A stretch of 64,000 nt of DNA, taken from contig JABABQ010000068.1 in NCBI GenBank assembly GCA_014238155.1, forward strand, positions 1-64,000, read 5' to 3'. Numbering within the stretch: position 1 is the stretch's first letter; each line of letters begins with the position of its first letter. Position numbers and translations under genes: made by a program. Source of the stretch: Rhizobiaceae bacterium (GTDB lineage: Bacteria > Pseudomonadota > Alphaproteobacteria > Rhizobiales > Rhizobiaceae). The notes beneath the pieces were generated by a model, which made no database searches, was not told where the DNA came from, and saw only the letters and a list, made by a program, of their open reading frames with translations. This document shows positions 8,199 through 17,782 of this stretch, piece by piece.

Positions 8199-8897
8199 TT
8201 AGCAGCAAACCGACAGTTTCGACAATATCTCCTGGCGCACCGCCTGCCGGGCATCGTTCCAACTGGCGCCACGAGAGGCAATCAAATTGGCCTGACTCTG
8301 CAGGATCACGCCATCATCAAGCACTTTGAGATTGTTGGCGCGGATCGTGCTGCCGGTGCTGGTAATGTCGACAATGGCATCAGCACTGGCAGCCGCCGGT
8401 GCACCTTCGGTGGCACCGAGGCTTTCGACAATCCGGTAGACACCGATGCCGTGCTGCCCGAACCAGTTTTGCGTCAGCCGCCAGTATTTCGTCGCAATGC
8501 GAAGGCGGCGGCCATAGCGGGCACGATAGTCGGCAGCAACATCATCAAGATCGGCCATGGTCTCAACGTCGATCCAGGCATCCGGCACAGCAACCACCAC
8601 ATCCGCCTGTCCAAAACCGAGCTTCAGGTCGAATTCAACCACCGTGTCGGTATCGTGAATTGTTTCTCGCGCAAGATCTTCACCGGTCACACCCATATGA
8701 ACCGACCCGGAAGCCAGTTCGCGAGCAATTTCGGAGGCCGACAGAAAGGCAATCTCGATATCGTCTCGGCCACGAATTCTGGTTTGATAACTACGTGCGT
8801 CTGCCGTCTCCTCGATCTGCAGACCGGCATTGCTAAAAATCCCAAGTGTCTGGTCTTTGAGGCGGCCCTTGGAGGGAACAGCAATGACAAAGTTCAT
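8199..8897 (-). CDS. hisG: ATP phosphoribosyltransferase, short form
   Basis: A 232-residue HisG, which joins ATP and PRPP in the first step of histidine synthesis. [12 protein letters not shown] at the start and [17 protein letters not shown] near residues 170-186 (the PRPP site) are diagnostic. It lacks the C-terminal regulatory domain of the ~300-residue long form, so it is the short type that needs HisZ for activity and feedback control; hisZ lies immediately upstream with a 4-bp ATGA overlap. It ends in two cysteines (SVCC). Confidence 0.95.
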   Translation of the reverse strand: MNFVIAVPSKGRLKDQTLGIFSNAGLQIEETADARSYQTRIRGRDDIEIAFLSASEIARELASGSVHMGVTGEDLARETIHDTDTVVEFDLKLGFGQADVVVAVPDAWIDVETMADLDDVAADYRARYGRRLRIATKYWRLTQNWFGQHGIGVYRIVESLGATEGAPAAASADAIVDITSTGSTIRANNLKVLDDGVILQSQANLIASRGASWNDARQAVRQEILSKLSVCC

Positions 8898-9979
8898 TTT
8901 GCATCCTCCAGACGATCAACAGAGATTGAAAATCCAACAGCAGGAATGGATTCAGCAGCCCCCAAGAGAGTGCATAACCGATCATATCGGCCGCCCCCCG
9001 CCACCACCGCATCGCCAATCGACGCTTCGATCAAAATGCCGGTGTAATATTCAAGGTTGCGTCCCAGAGATGCTCTATAGGTTATTCGACTCAGATCGAG
9101 ACCCGCCGCTTTCATCGCTGCGGCACGGCGAAAAAACTCTTTGCCGGCGAGGCCAAATGTCAGGCCCGTTTCATCGGCAAAGCTTTTCAGCACCTGGGGA
9201 GCCATGCCCATTGGCACGTCCATCGCCAGATAACGACGCAGCAGATCAGCGCTCCTGGTATCGAGCTGAAATTGGCTTTCCTGCATTTTGTCTATCATTC
9301 GCTCGGCAATTGCCTGCGGTGACCGACCCGCCAGAACAGCCAGATTCCCGGCCCGCATTTTGTCCGTCACATGATCGACGAGACCGGCCAAATCACCGGC
9401 CAGCGCCAATTCATCGGCCCGCCGTTCGCCATTATTCACCACGCCCTTGCCGGTCAGTCTTTCGATTTGCGCCTCGACCAGAGCGGGAGCACCAAAACTG
9501 CGAACCAGACGTCTGGCAATTGCCTGCGGTAATTGCAGGCTTTCCACCACCACGGCAAACAGGTTCTGGTCACCCAAAGCTATCTGCACATCTTTGATGC
9601 CGGTTTTTGCAAGTGAGGTATCCAGATCCAATAGGCAAGCCACATCGGCTTCGACGCGATCTGGGTTCCCGAGATCTTCCAGACCAGCCTGCAGGAATTC
9701 GCTGGTGCCGTGACGGGCTTGTCGAAAGACTGTACCGCCATAGGCATAACGAGCTTTCGGACTGCTCGTATCCGGCGTAGCAACATGATGCAGGCAGATG
9801 GGAATGGTGAATTCCGGCCGCAGACAATGAACAACACCGTGCATGGATTCTGTAATGAAGATGCGGCGGCGCAAGTCTTCACCCGCTGTTTCCAAAAACG
9901 GATCAGCAGGTTGCAAAATATCAATTTCAACCGCGTCTGGAGCAACCTGACGCAAATGAGCCAGCAGGGTCTCGAGCAT
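8894..9979 (-). CDS. hisZ: ATP phosphoribosyltransferase regulatory subunit
   Basis: A 361-residue HisRS-like protein without aminoacylation function that partners short HisG. The start ATG 9979 lies two bases after the hisS stop; further upstream starts would run back into hisS. Class-II synthetase-like pieces are visible, such as [10 protein letters not shown] and YGGTVFRQ in the first hundred residues and [13 protein letters not shown] near residue 310. The 3' end overlaps hisG by four bases. The hisS-hisZ-hisG order is characteristic of Hyphomicrobiales. Confidence 0.94.
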   Translation of the reverse strand: MLETLLAHLRQVAPDAVEIDILQPADPFLETAGEDLRRRIFITESMHGVVHCLRPEFTIPICLHHVATPDTSSPKARYAYGGTVFRQARHGTSEFLQAGLEDLGNPDRVEADVACLLDLDTSLAKTGIKDVQIALGDQNLFAVVVESLQLPQAIARRLVRSFGAPALVEAQIERLTGKGVVNNGERRADELALAGDLAGLVDHVTDKMRAGNLAVLAGRSPQAIAERMIDKMQESQFQLDTRSADLLRRYLAMDVPMGMAPQVLKSFADETGLTFGLAGKEFFRRAAAMKAAGLDLSRITYRASLGRNLEYYTGILIEASIGDAVVAGGGRYDRLCTLLGAAESIPAVGFSISVDRLEDAK

Positions 9980-9981
9980 GA

Positions 9982-11490
9982 TCACGAATTCCGTTCGGTT
10001 TCCTGCGCCGTTAAGACAGACTGAACCGTCGAGACGAGATCGACCCGCTTGATGGTCTGCTGGGCCGGGCGGGAAGCACGCCATTCCTCATTATCCGAAA
10101 TCTGTTGAGACAGGCGCATTCCTTCAACCAGGTCTTTGACCTGCACCTCACCAGCTTCGCGTTCATCTGAACCCTGAATTATTGCGACAGGTGAACCGCG
10201 CCGGTCTGCATATTGAAGCTGTTTTCCAAACTGTTTTGGATTCCCCTGATACATTTCAGCGCGAATGCCAGCATTGCGAAGTTCCTGAACCATCTGCTGA
10301 TAACCGGCCAGGGCGTCATTATCGCGATCCATCACACAGACAACTACAGGCGCCAGCACCGTATCAGACTGGAGCTTGCCCAGATTTTTTAAGGCCGTCA
10401 TCAATCGCGAAACACCAATTGAAAAGCCTGTGGCCGGGATATCCTGGCCAGTAAACCTCTTTACAAGACCATCATAGCGCCCTCCCCCGGCCACCGAACC
10501 GAAGGTCACTGTTTCGCCCTTCTCGTTGGTCACGGGAAAGGTCAGTTCACATTCGTAGACCGGGCCCGTGTAATATTCCAGACCGCGTACAACGGAAGGA
10601 TCAATCTTGATTTGATCAGCGCCATATCCGGCACCTTCTATCAAAGCCTTGATCTGGCCGAGTTCAGCAATCCCGGCCTGCATGGAGGGATTTGGTTGCG
10701 ACGTCTCACCGGAAATTTGGGCGAGCACGAACTGCGCCTGATCACCGTCCAACCCAGCGCCTTTGGTAAAATCTCCACTGTCATCCATGCGGCCATCGCC
10801 CAGCAACAAACGCACGCCTTCAATGCCAAATTTGTCGAGCTTGTCGATTGCGCGCAGCACTCCCAAACGACGTTCAGCATATTCATCACCTCCGATGCCA
10901 ATCGCCTCCATCACGCCGTCCAGAACTTTCCGGTTGTTCACCCGAACCACATAGTCTCCCCGCGCAATGCCCAGGGCTTCCATCGTATCCGCCATCATCA
11001 TACACATTTCAGCGTCCGCACTCGGATTGGGGGCACCAACAGTATCTGCGTCAAATTGCATGAACTGGCGGAACCGCCCGGGTCCGGGTTTTTCATTGCG
11101 AAAAACATACCCTGCACGATAGGTCCGATAGGGCGTTTGCAGATCATTGATGTTTTGAGCAAAATGACGTGCCAAAGGGGCAGTCAGGTCATAGCGCAGG
11201 CTCATCCATTGCTCATCGTCATCTTGCAGAGAAAAGACACCTTCATTGGGACGGTCAGTATCGGGAAGAAATTTACCCAGTACGTCTGTATATTCAAACA
11301 TCGGTGTTTCAACGGGATCAAATCCATAGCGTTCATAAACGCCGCGGATTTTTGACATCATCTGCTCACCGGCCCGAATATCGTCTGCATCGCGGTCGAC
11401 AAAACCACGCGGTTGACGGGCTTTCAGACGCTGTGGTTTTTTCTTCTTTTGTTTTTTTGATTGCTTGGGAGTTTCAACGTTCTCGGACAT
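9982..11490 (-). CDS. hisS: Histidyl-tRNA synthetase
   Basis: A 502-residue class-II synthetase that charges tRNA-His. ATG 11490 is preceded by an AGGTGA ribosome-binding site; longer frames read through non-coding DNA. A Lys-rich N-terminal tail (about residues 8-22) precedes the catalytic core. Motif 2 reads [20 protein letters not shown], unlike the FRHERPQ-type loop of most bacteria and in line with the divergent alphaproteobacterial HisRS. The histidine-binding [11 protein letters not shown] and a C-terminal anticodon-binding domain follow. Its unusual cognate tRNA-His lies in this window at 35048-35124. Confidence 0.95.
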   Translation of the reverse strand: MSENVETPKQSKKQKKKKPQRLKARQPRGFVDRDADDIRAGEQMMSKIRGVYERYGFDPVETPMFEYTDVLGKFLPDTDRPNEGVFSLQDDDEQWMSLRYDLTAPLARHFAQNINDLQTPYRTYRAGYVFRNEKPGPGRFRQFMQFDADTVGAPNPSADAEMCMMMADTMEALGIARGDYVVRVNNRKVLDGVMEAIGIGGDEYAERRLGVLRAIDKLDKFGIEGVRLLLGDGRMDDSGDFTKGAGLDGDQAQFVLAQISGETSQPNPSMQAGIAELGQIKALIEGAGYGADQIKIDPSVVRGLEYYTGPVYECELTFPVTNEKGETVTFGSVAGGGRYDGLVKRFTGQDIPATGFSIGVSRLMTALKNLGKLQSDTVLAPVVVCVMDRDNDALAGYQQMVQELRNAGIRAEMYQGNPKQFGKQLQYADRRGSPVAIIQGSDEREAGEVQVKDLVEGMRLSQQISDNEEWRASRPAQQTIKRVDLVSTVQSVLTAQETERNS

Positions 11491-11781
11491 GTTATTCACC
11501 TGAAAAGTTTTTGAATTCAACGCGGGTACACGCCCCGCTCGCAACATTGCTTGAGCCGGAGAGCATGGTCGACTTGTCGATACAAAGACCTGCTCCGGGA
11601 TCAAGTGCCGGTATGTCGGTGGAAACAATGATGATGCAGGCATATATTCATGGCTGCTCTTTACGGCGAAAAATGAGCGGGGGCAAGCGCACACCGGCCC
11701 GGACTTTGCCGATGCAGTGTTTATCGATCGTTTCACCAACATCTGTGCTATGCTGACGCTCCTGTCTGTGGGGAACCTGCT

Positions 11782-12624
11782 TTGCAACTCTCGCTATTGA
11801 CCGCTCTGACGATGATTGCTTTTGCAGCAAATTCGGTCTTTGCCCGGTTGGCACTGGCCGATACAGCAATCGATCCAACCAGCTATTCGCTGATCCGATT
11901 GGCATCAGGTGCGCTGATATTGTCATTGCTGACATTTCGAGCCGGTTTCGCAGATGTTGTCAGCAAACACGGCAGTCTGCCGGCAGCGGCGGCGCTATTT
12001 GTCTATGCTGCGGGTTTTTCCTTTGCCTATCTTGCTTTGGATACGGGCATGGGGGCTTTGATCCTGTTCGCCTGTGTTCAGGCCACAATGATCGGGTGGT
12101 CGGTTTTTAAAGGTGACCGCCCCAGTCCGCTGGAATGGCTGGGGCTGGTAGTCGCATTTGCAGCCTTTATTGGGCTTGTATCCCCCGGATTGACCGCCCC
12201 CGATCCTCTCGGCACGGTGTTAATGGTCGCAGCAGGCATAGCATGGGGAATTTACTCGCTGATTGGCAGAAGCGCCGAGAACCCGCTTTTGAATACCGCA
12301 GGCAACTTTATCCTCGCTGTCCCGATGGCGATTGCCCTGATGATCATTTTCTCAGATCAGGTTTCGGTCACCCCGTTTGGCGCGGCAATGGCGATTGCCT
12401 CCGGCGCCCTTACCTCTGCCTTGGGCTATGCCCTTTGGTATCGTTGTTTGCGCCAACTCACCGCAACCAAAGCGGCAGTCGTCCAATTAACTGTTCCGGC
12501 AATCGCGACTTTGGGTGGCATTGTCTTTTCCGCCGAAGCCCTCACGCTTCGCCTTGCCCTGTTTTCGATACTTATATTGGGTGGTGTTGCAATCACGATC
12601 CTGGCCAAGCAGAAACGGCTTTAA
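11782..12624 (+). CDS. EamA (DMT superfamily) exporter
   Basis: A 280-residue inner-membrane protein with about ten hydrophobic segments in two homologous halves, typical of EamA-family metabolite exporters. Examples of family positions are [17 protein letters not shown] near residue 35 and [11 protein letters not shown] near 157, with the second half ending near 280. It starts at TTG 11782; the next option, Met11, would trim the first segment. The ligand cannot be inferred. It is divergent from hisS and convergent with the glycosylase gene, 14 bp away. Confidence 0.85.
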   Translation: MQLSLLTALTMIAFAANSVFARLALADTAIDPTSYSLIRLASGALILSLLTFRAGFADVVSKHGSLPAAAALFVYAAGFSFAYLALDTGMGALILFACVQATMIGWSVFKGDRPSPLEWLGLVVAFAAFIGLVSPGLTAPDPLGTVLMVAAGIAWGIYSLIGRSAENPLLNTAGNFILAVPMAIALMIIFSDQVSVTPFGAAMAIASGALTSALGYALWYRCLRQLTATKAAVVQLTVPAIATLGGIVFSAEALTLRLALFSILILGGVAITILAKQKRL

Positions 12625-12638
12625 AGTCGCTCTCGACG

Positions 12639-13274
12639 CTAGGGACGCGCAAACTCGGCACGAGCGCGTTCAATCTTGTCGCGACAATAGCAGCCTTCAA
12701 CATGATCATTGACCATGCCCATTGCCTGCATGAAGGCATAGCAGGTGGTTGGACCAACAAAACTCCAGCCGCGTTTTTTCAACTCTTTTGACAGTGCAGT
12801 GGAAATATCGGTGTTTGCCGTGCTGGCAACTTTCCAGGTGATTTCACCGGGGCGCTGCAATTGCGAAGGTTCCCAGGACCAGAACCATCGCCCCAACGAG
12901 CCCTCCTGTTCAACCAGATCGATTGCCCGTGCAGCATTGTTGATGGTGGAATTTATTTTGCCCCTGTGTCGGACGATCCCGGCATCATTCACCAGACGTT
13001 CCACGTCGTTTTCATCAAACTTCGCCACTAAATTGAAATCGAAATTCGCAAAAGCGCGACGAAAGTTCTCCCGCTTGCGCAAAATTGTCAGCCATGACAG
13101 TCCGGACTGGAAGCCTTCCAGGCAAATCTTTTCAAACAGTTTGAAGTCATTGTCCTGGGGAATTCCCCACTCTTCATCATGATAGGCAAGATAATCATCG
13201 TGGCCGGTTTGCCAATTGCATCTGATCAGACCGTCGTCACCTCGGATCAATCCATCTGCCAGTTGGTCGGTCAT
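12639..13274 (-). CDS. tag: DNA-3-methyladenine glycosylase I
   Basis: A 211-residue base-excision enzyme removing 3-methyladenine from alkylated DNA. Family signatures are IRCNWQTGHDDYLAYHDEEW (about residues 17-36), EGFQSGLSWLTILRKRENFR (about 54-73) and the C-terminal MVNDHVEGCYCR. The early Cys and His and the late His-x3-Cys are the expected zinc ligands. ATG 13274 gives a length close to other Tag proteins; the longer frame adds sequence with no family match. Confidence 0.92.
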   Translation of the reverse strand: MTDQLADGLIRGDDGLIRCNWQTGHDDYLAYHDEEWGIPQDNDFKLFEKICLEGFQSGLSWLTILRKRENFRRAFANFDFNLVAKFDENDVERLVNDAGIVRHRGKINSTINNAARAIDLVEQEGSLGRWFWSWEPSQLQRPGEITWKVASTANTDISTALSKELKKRGWSFVGPTTCYAFMQAMGMVNDHVEGCYCRDKIERARAEFARP

Positions 13275-13384
13275 GAGCGTCTCGTTGTAGTGTTTAACAT
13301 TCGCGCAGACCATGCGCATCAGGTTCATCGGGGTCAAGCTTCCCGACGGTTGAGAGCGCTGCAGTATGTTTAACAATATGTGAC

Positions 13385-13392
13385 GTTAACCA
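13385..13392. promoter_or_regulatory. CtrA-like half site between tag and ldt
   Basis: TTAACCAT lies in the divergent interval between tag and the L,D-transpeptidase gene and matches the alphaproteobacterial CtrA half-site. A partial repeat (CGTTAG) sits seven bases on. Short motifs occur often by chance. Confidence 0.25.
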
Positions 13393-13555
13393 TGACCGTT
13401 AGCAGCAACTTTACCAAGCCTTTAGGTAAACGGGATCTTTCAAACATATCAACAATTTGATTCATCTTTCCGTTGGTCTTCGCCGCCATGGTGACCGGGA
13501 AACCCGGTTTTCGGGCGAAGATGATTTCTGCCAATAAAGTTGTGAGTGTGTTGAT

Positions 13556-14311
13556 ATGAATCCGTTTGCTAAAACCATTGCGCTGGTTGTCGCGCTTTCC
13601 GCATTTCCTGTCGGCGCGGACGCCGGACAGCGCTATGGAAAACAACCCAGGCTAATGCTTTCCCCCGACCTCGCCTCCCCTTGGATGTTGCAGATCAAAC
13701 CACGCCATTTGCGCAACCGCCGCAGAGCTTTTCTGCAACCAAATCTCAACTACCGTAACAACCAGCAGGTTGGAATTGATCAACGGCGCAGCGGAATCAC
13801 AACTGCATCAATTCAGCGCGACAATCAATTACGCGGTTCGGTGGAGAGCGGATTCAAACAGGAATTGCTGCCAACAATTGTCAACTACGGTGGAAATGTT
13901 GCCCCTGGCACAATTGTCGTCAATACGATCGAGCGCCGCCTGTACCTGGTTCAGCAGGGTGGCAAGGCCCGTCGCTATGCGGTGGGCGTGGGCAAACCGG
14001 GATTTGAGTGGGCGGGAAACCACAAAGTATCGAGAAAAGCAGAATGGCCCGCCTGGCGGCCTCCTGCCGAGATGATTGCGCGTGAGAGAAAAAAAGGCCG
14101 CGAGCTCCCAGCTTTCGTAGCGGGTGGTGTAAAAAACCCGCTTGGTGCACGCGCCCTTTATCTCGGCTCGTCGATCTACCGAATCCACGGCACCAACCAG
14201 GCCTGGAGCATCGGCAAAGCAGTATCATCGGGATGCATACGTATGAGGAATGAAGATGTAATGGATCTTTATGACCGCGTACCAGTTGGAGCAAAAGTTA
14301 AAGTCATCTAG
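13556..14311 (+). CDS. L,D-transpeptidase (YkuD family)
   Basis: A 251-residue periplasmic enzyme forming 3-3 peptidoglycan cross-links or tethering outer-membrane proteins to the wall. Residues 1-23 form a signal peptide ending GADA. The catalytic domain starts near residue 122 (TIVVNTIERRLYLVQ) and ends with the catalytic block YRIHGTNQAWSIG...SSGCIRMRNEDVMDLYD, which contains the expected His and nucleophile Cys. Similar proteins are numerous in Hyphomicrobiales, where L,D-cross-linking serves polar growth. Start ATG 13556. Confidence 0.92.
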   Translation: MNPFAKTIALVVALSAFPVGADAGQRYGKQPRLMLSPDLASPWMLQIKPRHLRNRRRAFLQPNLNYRNNQQVGIDQRRSGITTASIQRDNQLRGSVESGFKQELLPTIVNYGGNVAPGTIVVNTIERRLYLVQQGGKARRYAVGVGKPGFEWAGNHKVSRKAEWPAWRPPAEMIARERKKGRELPAFVAGGVKNPLGARALYLGSSIYRIHGTNQAWSIGKAVSSGCIRMRNEDVMDLYDRVPVGAKVKVI

Positions 14312-14541
14312 GTGACGCGAATCCTACTTAATCGAGACTCATAATTTCGCAGTAAATCGCGACACTTCCTTGGTAGGTAACGATAAATCCGTCACATTTT
14401 GGCAACAAGGAGCGAGAAACGAACCTTCAATCCTTCGATGACGTGTCCCTGAGCAATGATCGCCACCTAATGATGTCGACTCTGCGATATCAAATACTGT
14501 ATTGCACTTTTATGCATTTATAACTCCGTGGAACCGCCGCA

Positions 14542-15225
14542 ATGTACCGGGCAACGAAAAAGACATCTATCACTCTGCTTGCAGCGTTTGTTGCAGCAAC
14601 CGCATTTGGTGCCGCTAGCCAGGCCTACGCCGATGCGACTTTATCGGTCTATGGTGGAGCTAATTTCTCGCCGCATTCCAAAGTAAAAACCAGCGGAACG
14701 GCCTATGGTGGCACCAGTGATACGGTGAAGTGGGATGGTGCATCCTTCGAAATGCCTCCCTATTACGGCGTCCGGGCCACCTGGTGGTTTGAACATATGC
14801 CGGAATTTGGTCTGGCTCTTGATTTTACCCATGCAAAGGTAAAATCAGACCCGCTACCGACCGATTTCACAACGCTTGAATTTACGGATGGGATCAATTT
14901 TCTCACGGCAAATGCCTTGTATCGAAATGATATGGGCAACGGCTTCACTCCCTATGCAGGAATTGGGCTTGGACTTGCCATCCCTCACGTTGAAGTAGAA
15001 GGCCTCGCAGTAGACGGTACAAAAACTGAAGAATATCAAGTCACCGGCATTGCCGCCCAAGCCTTCATCGGCGTTGATTACAAAATCGATGAGGATTGGT
15101 CATTGTTTGGTGAGGTGAAGACCAATTACGGGCAAGTTGACGCAGACCTGACCGGTGGTGGCAATTTGGAAACGAATATTATCAGCAATCAGATCATTGT
15201 CGGACTGACCTACAAATTATTCTGA
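14542..15225 (+). CDS. Outer-membrane beta-barrel protein
   Basis: A 227-residue protein with a signal peptide ending AYADA near residue 32, followed by alternating strands rich in aromatic and Gly residues. Its C-terminal strand ends in Phe (IIVGLTYKLF), the signal for BAM insertion. The size and the GGANFSPHS...TPYAGIGLGLAIPHV pattern fit an eight-stranded OmpW/OmpA-barrel-like porin-family protein. Function beyond the envelope is unknown. The 230-bp gap before it holds no gene. Confidence 0.78.
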   Translation: MYRATKKTSITLLAAFVAATAFGAASQAYADATLSVYGGANFSPHSKVKTSGTAYGGTSDTVKWDGASFEMPPYYGVRATWWFEHMPEFGLALDFTHAKVKSDPLPTDFTTLEFTDGINFLTANALYRNDMGNGFTPYAGIGLGLAIPHVEVEGLAVDGTKTEEYQVTGIAAQAFIGVDYKIDEDWSLFGEVKTNYGQVDADLTGGGNLETNIISNQIIVGLTYKLF

Positions 15226-15255
15226 GCCGATCGGCCAAAAACAATCCTACACCGG

Positions 15256-16569
15256 CTAACGTGAGGTAGTCCGCAGCTCTTGTGGTTTCGCGCCCCCATG
15301 CGCCCAGTTTAGCAGTTTGACGGTATGCACGACGGGAATACCTGTCGCGCTGCCGATTTGTGTCAGGCAGCCAATATTGCCTGCGGCAATGACGTCGGGC
15401 TTAGTGCTCTCGATATTCCTGATCTTTCGACTTCGCAAACTGGCGGCAATCTCAGGCTGAAGAATATTGTAGGTGCCCGCCGATCCGCAACAAAGATGTC
15501 CTTCAGGTGGCTCCTTGACGGTGAATCCAGCGCCTTTGAGCAGGTCCTTTGGCGGATTGGTGAGCTTTTGACCGTGCTGCAGCGAACAGGCCGAATGATA
15601 AGCGACCGTGAGTTTTTCTGGCGGCGTAACAAATGGCAGATCCAGGCCCGCCAAATACTCGCTGATATCGACAGCAAGACATGAGACTGTGGACGCCTTT
15701 TCGGCATAGTTCGCATCATGGCGCAGCATATGACCATAGTCCTTGATTGTGGTGCCACAACCAGAAGTGGTGATAATAATGGCGTCCAGTCCCTGTCCCT
15801 GAATTTCAGCTGTCCAGACATCCACCATGTGACGCGCTGCTGCTAACGCCTGATCTTCTCTTCCCATATGATGAACAAGCGATCCGCAGCAGGCTTCGCC
15901 TTCGGGAAGAACCACCTCAATTTTCAAGCGATTGAGTAATTCAATGGTTGCGCGGTTAATTTCGGCGTCAAGCACCGGTTGTGCGCACCCGGTCAGCAGG
16001 GCAACGCGACCAGCCGATGCACCAGAAGGGGTGAACGTCCCTGCAGATATATAGGGTGAATTCGCAGAAATTGTACCGGGTGCCAGTCGCAACATCGCAG
16101 CCAGTGGTTTAAGCGAAGCGATATTTTCGAACATTGGTGCAAATGGCCTGCCGAATTTGGCCAAACGGATCGCTGCCGCAAACCGCCCGCGATACGGCAA
16201 TATCTGGGCCAACATATTTCGGACCAGGCGGTTGAGAAGCGGCCGCTTATAGGTGTTTTCGATATGGGTACGCGCGTGATCAACCAGGTGCATGTAGTGA
16301 ACACCGGAAGGACAGGTAGACATACACGACAAACAGGACAAGCAGCGGTCGATGTGTTTGGTCACTTTGGCATCAGCCGGTCGATCATTTTCCAGCATGT
16401 CTTTGATCAGGTAAATGCGTCCCCTGGGTGAATCCAGTTCATTGCCTAACATGACATAGGTCGGACAGGTTGCCGTGCAAAAGCCACAATGGACGCAGTT
16501 TCTAAGGATTGCATCGGCATCGGCGATATTGGGATCTGCAAGCTGCGCCAGAGAAAAATTGGTCTGCAT
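15256..16569 (-). CDS. glcF: Glycolate oxidase iron-sulfur subunit
   Basis: A 437-residue subunit that carries electrons from glycolate (and often D-lactate) oxidation to the quinone pool. Two ferredoxin-type 4Fe-4S motifs are visible, CVHCGFCTATCP (about residues 26-37) and CLSCLSCMSTCP (about 77-88), then two CCG heterodisulfide-reductase-type motifs (CCGSLVHHMG and CCGSAGTYNI). ATG 16569 is one base past the glcE stop. Last gene of glcDEF. Convergent with the outer-membrane protein gene. Confidence 0.94.
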   Translation of the reverse strand: MQTNFSLAQLADPNIADADAILRNCVHCGFCTATCPTYVMLGNELDSPRGRIYLIKDMLENDRPADAKVTKHIDRCLSCLSCMSTCPSGVHYMHLVDHARTHIENTYKRPLLNRLVRNMLAQILPYRGRFAAAIRLAKFGRPFAPMFENIASLKPLAAMLRLAPGTISANSPYISAGTFTPSGASAGRVALLTGCAQPVLDAEINRATIELLNRLKIEVVLPEGEACCGSLVHHMGREDQALAAARHMVDVWTAEIQGQGLDAIIITTSGCGTTIKDYGHMLRHDANYAEKASTVSCLAVDISEYLAGLDLPFVTPPEKLTVAYHSACSLQHGQKLTNPPKDLLKGAGFTVKEPPEGHLCCGSAGTYNILQPEIAASLRSRKIRNIESTKPDVIAAGNIGCLTQIGSATGIPVVHTVKLLNWAHGGAKPQELRTTSR

Positions 16570-16570
16570 A

Positions 16571-17782
16571 TCAGGCTCCCATACGTCCGGGATTGAGAAT
16601 GCTGAACGGATCAAAATTCTCCCGATATCGCCTGCTTAAAGCTGCAAGCGGTGTTGCTTGTGGCTCAAACACCGGCACGGTCTGACGAATTGATGTCGGT
16701 GCGCGGACCAAAGTTGCATGGCCACCTCCATTTGCCCGCACAGCGGCTCTCACAAGGTCGGCTTTAGAATCTCCGGCTTGTTCGACCTGCACCCAGATCA
16801 ATCCGCCTTGCCAGTCGTAAAAATGTTCTATGGACGTAGCATTCGAGATTGCCTGGACAATCTTGTGCCCTTCACTCGGCGTGCAGGATATGCGCCACAC
16901 ACAACGCTGCTGATGCGTAGAAAACGGGATGCAGTCACGTATCTTTTGCCATTCAGGCCTGGAAGAGGATGCGTCGAGCTTTTGCTGACGATCAAATTCT
17001 TTGAGTAATTCGGCCAAATTGCCAATGCGATATTCAACAGACGGAGCGAAACCCTCCAGTCTAAGCAATGTCATTGAGCTGGTTCCGCCAATTCCTGCTG
17101 GAAGGTGGGCTGCGCCAGACACTTCTGCGTTGGACCCCATGGCGAGCGACATGGCATGACTTGCCTGCTGGTCGGTGAGACCTTCAAGCACCAGTGTTTG
17201 TTCAGTTTCCGATTTTGGAAGCACCTTGACGATGACATCTGTCAGTACAGCAAGCGTGCCATAGGATCCTGTTACCCCTTTGGACAGGTCGTAACCTGTT
17301 ACATTTTTAACGACGCGCCCGCCAGATTTGAACATTTCTCCGCGACCAGATACTGCCGTCACACCCAATATGTGATCTCGCGCAGACCCAGCCTTTAATC
17401 GACGTGGTCCACAAAAATTGGTGTTGATCAGACCGCCAAGAGTGCCCTGCCCGGACGGCCTGCCGAGCAAAGGACCGAGATCCATTGGTTCAAACTGCAA
17501 CTCCTGATTATGCTCTTCCAGCAACTCAATAATTTCCCATATCGGTGTCCCCGCTTTGGCAGATAGGACAAGCTCCTCTGGCTCGAACAGAGTTACCCCG
17601 GTAAGGCCAGCCAAATTCAGGGTATGGGCAGTTTGCATGGGATGACCGAGCCCTCGCTTGCTCCCCTGCCCAATGACTTCTAGGGGAATTTTTGATCCTG
17701 CCGCCCAGGCAACAGCATTCAGGACATCTTCATTGGTCCTTGGGTGCAAATCAGCGCTTGTTGTATCTTTCGATTTCGGCAT
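16571..17782 (-). CDS. glcE: Glycolate oxidase FAD-binding subunit
   Basis: A 403-residue subunit with an FAD-binding type 4 (PCMH) fold: PLEVIGQGSKRGLG near residue 32 and QGTLGGLINTNFCGPRRL near 113, then GGRVVKNVTGYDLSKGVTGS near 154. It forms the membrane-associated glycolate dehydrogenase with GlcD and GlcF. ATG 17782 overlaps the glcD stop by one base (TGATG); a TTG just upstream is less likely. Confidence 0.93.
   Translation of the reverse strand: MPKSKDTTSADLHPRTNEDVLNAVAWAAGSKIPLEVIGQGSKRGLGHPMQTAHTLNLAGLTGVTLFEPEELVLSAKAGTPIWEIIELLEEHNQELQFEPMDLGPLLGRPSGQGTLGGLINTNFCGPRRLKAGSARDHILGVTAVSGRGEMFKSGGRVVKNVTGYDLSKGVTGSYGTLAVLTDVIVKVLPKSETEQTLVLEGLTDQQASHAMSLAMGSNAEVSGAAHLPAGIGGTSSMTLLRLEGFAPSVEYRIGNLAELLKEFDRQQKLDASSSRPEWQKIRDCIPFSTHQQRCVWRISCTPSEGHKIVQAISNATSIEHFYDWQGGLIWVQVEQAGDSKADLVRAAVRANGGGHATLVRAPTSIRQTVPVFEPQATPLAALSRRYRENFDPFSILNPGRMGA

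Noticed and set aside
10612-11355. 247-codon plus-strand frame
   Set aside because: It is antisense to hisS, whose catalytic motifs are complete.
13370-13645. 91-codon minus-strand frame upstream of the L,D-transpeptidase
   Set aside because: It overlaps the signal-peptide region of the transpeptidase gene antisense and shows no family features.
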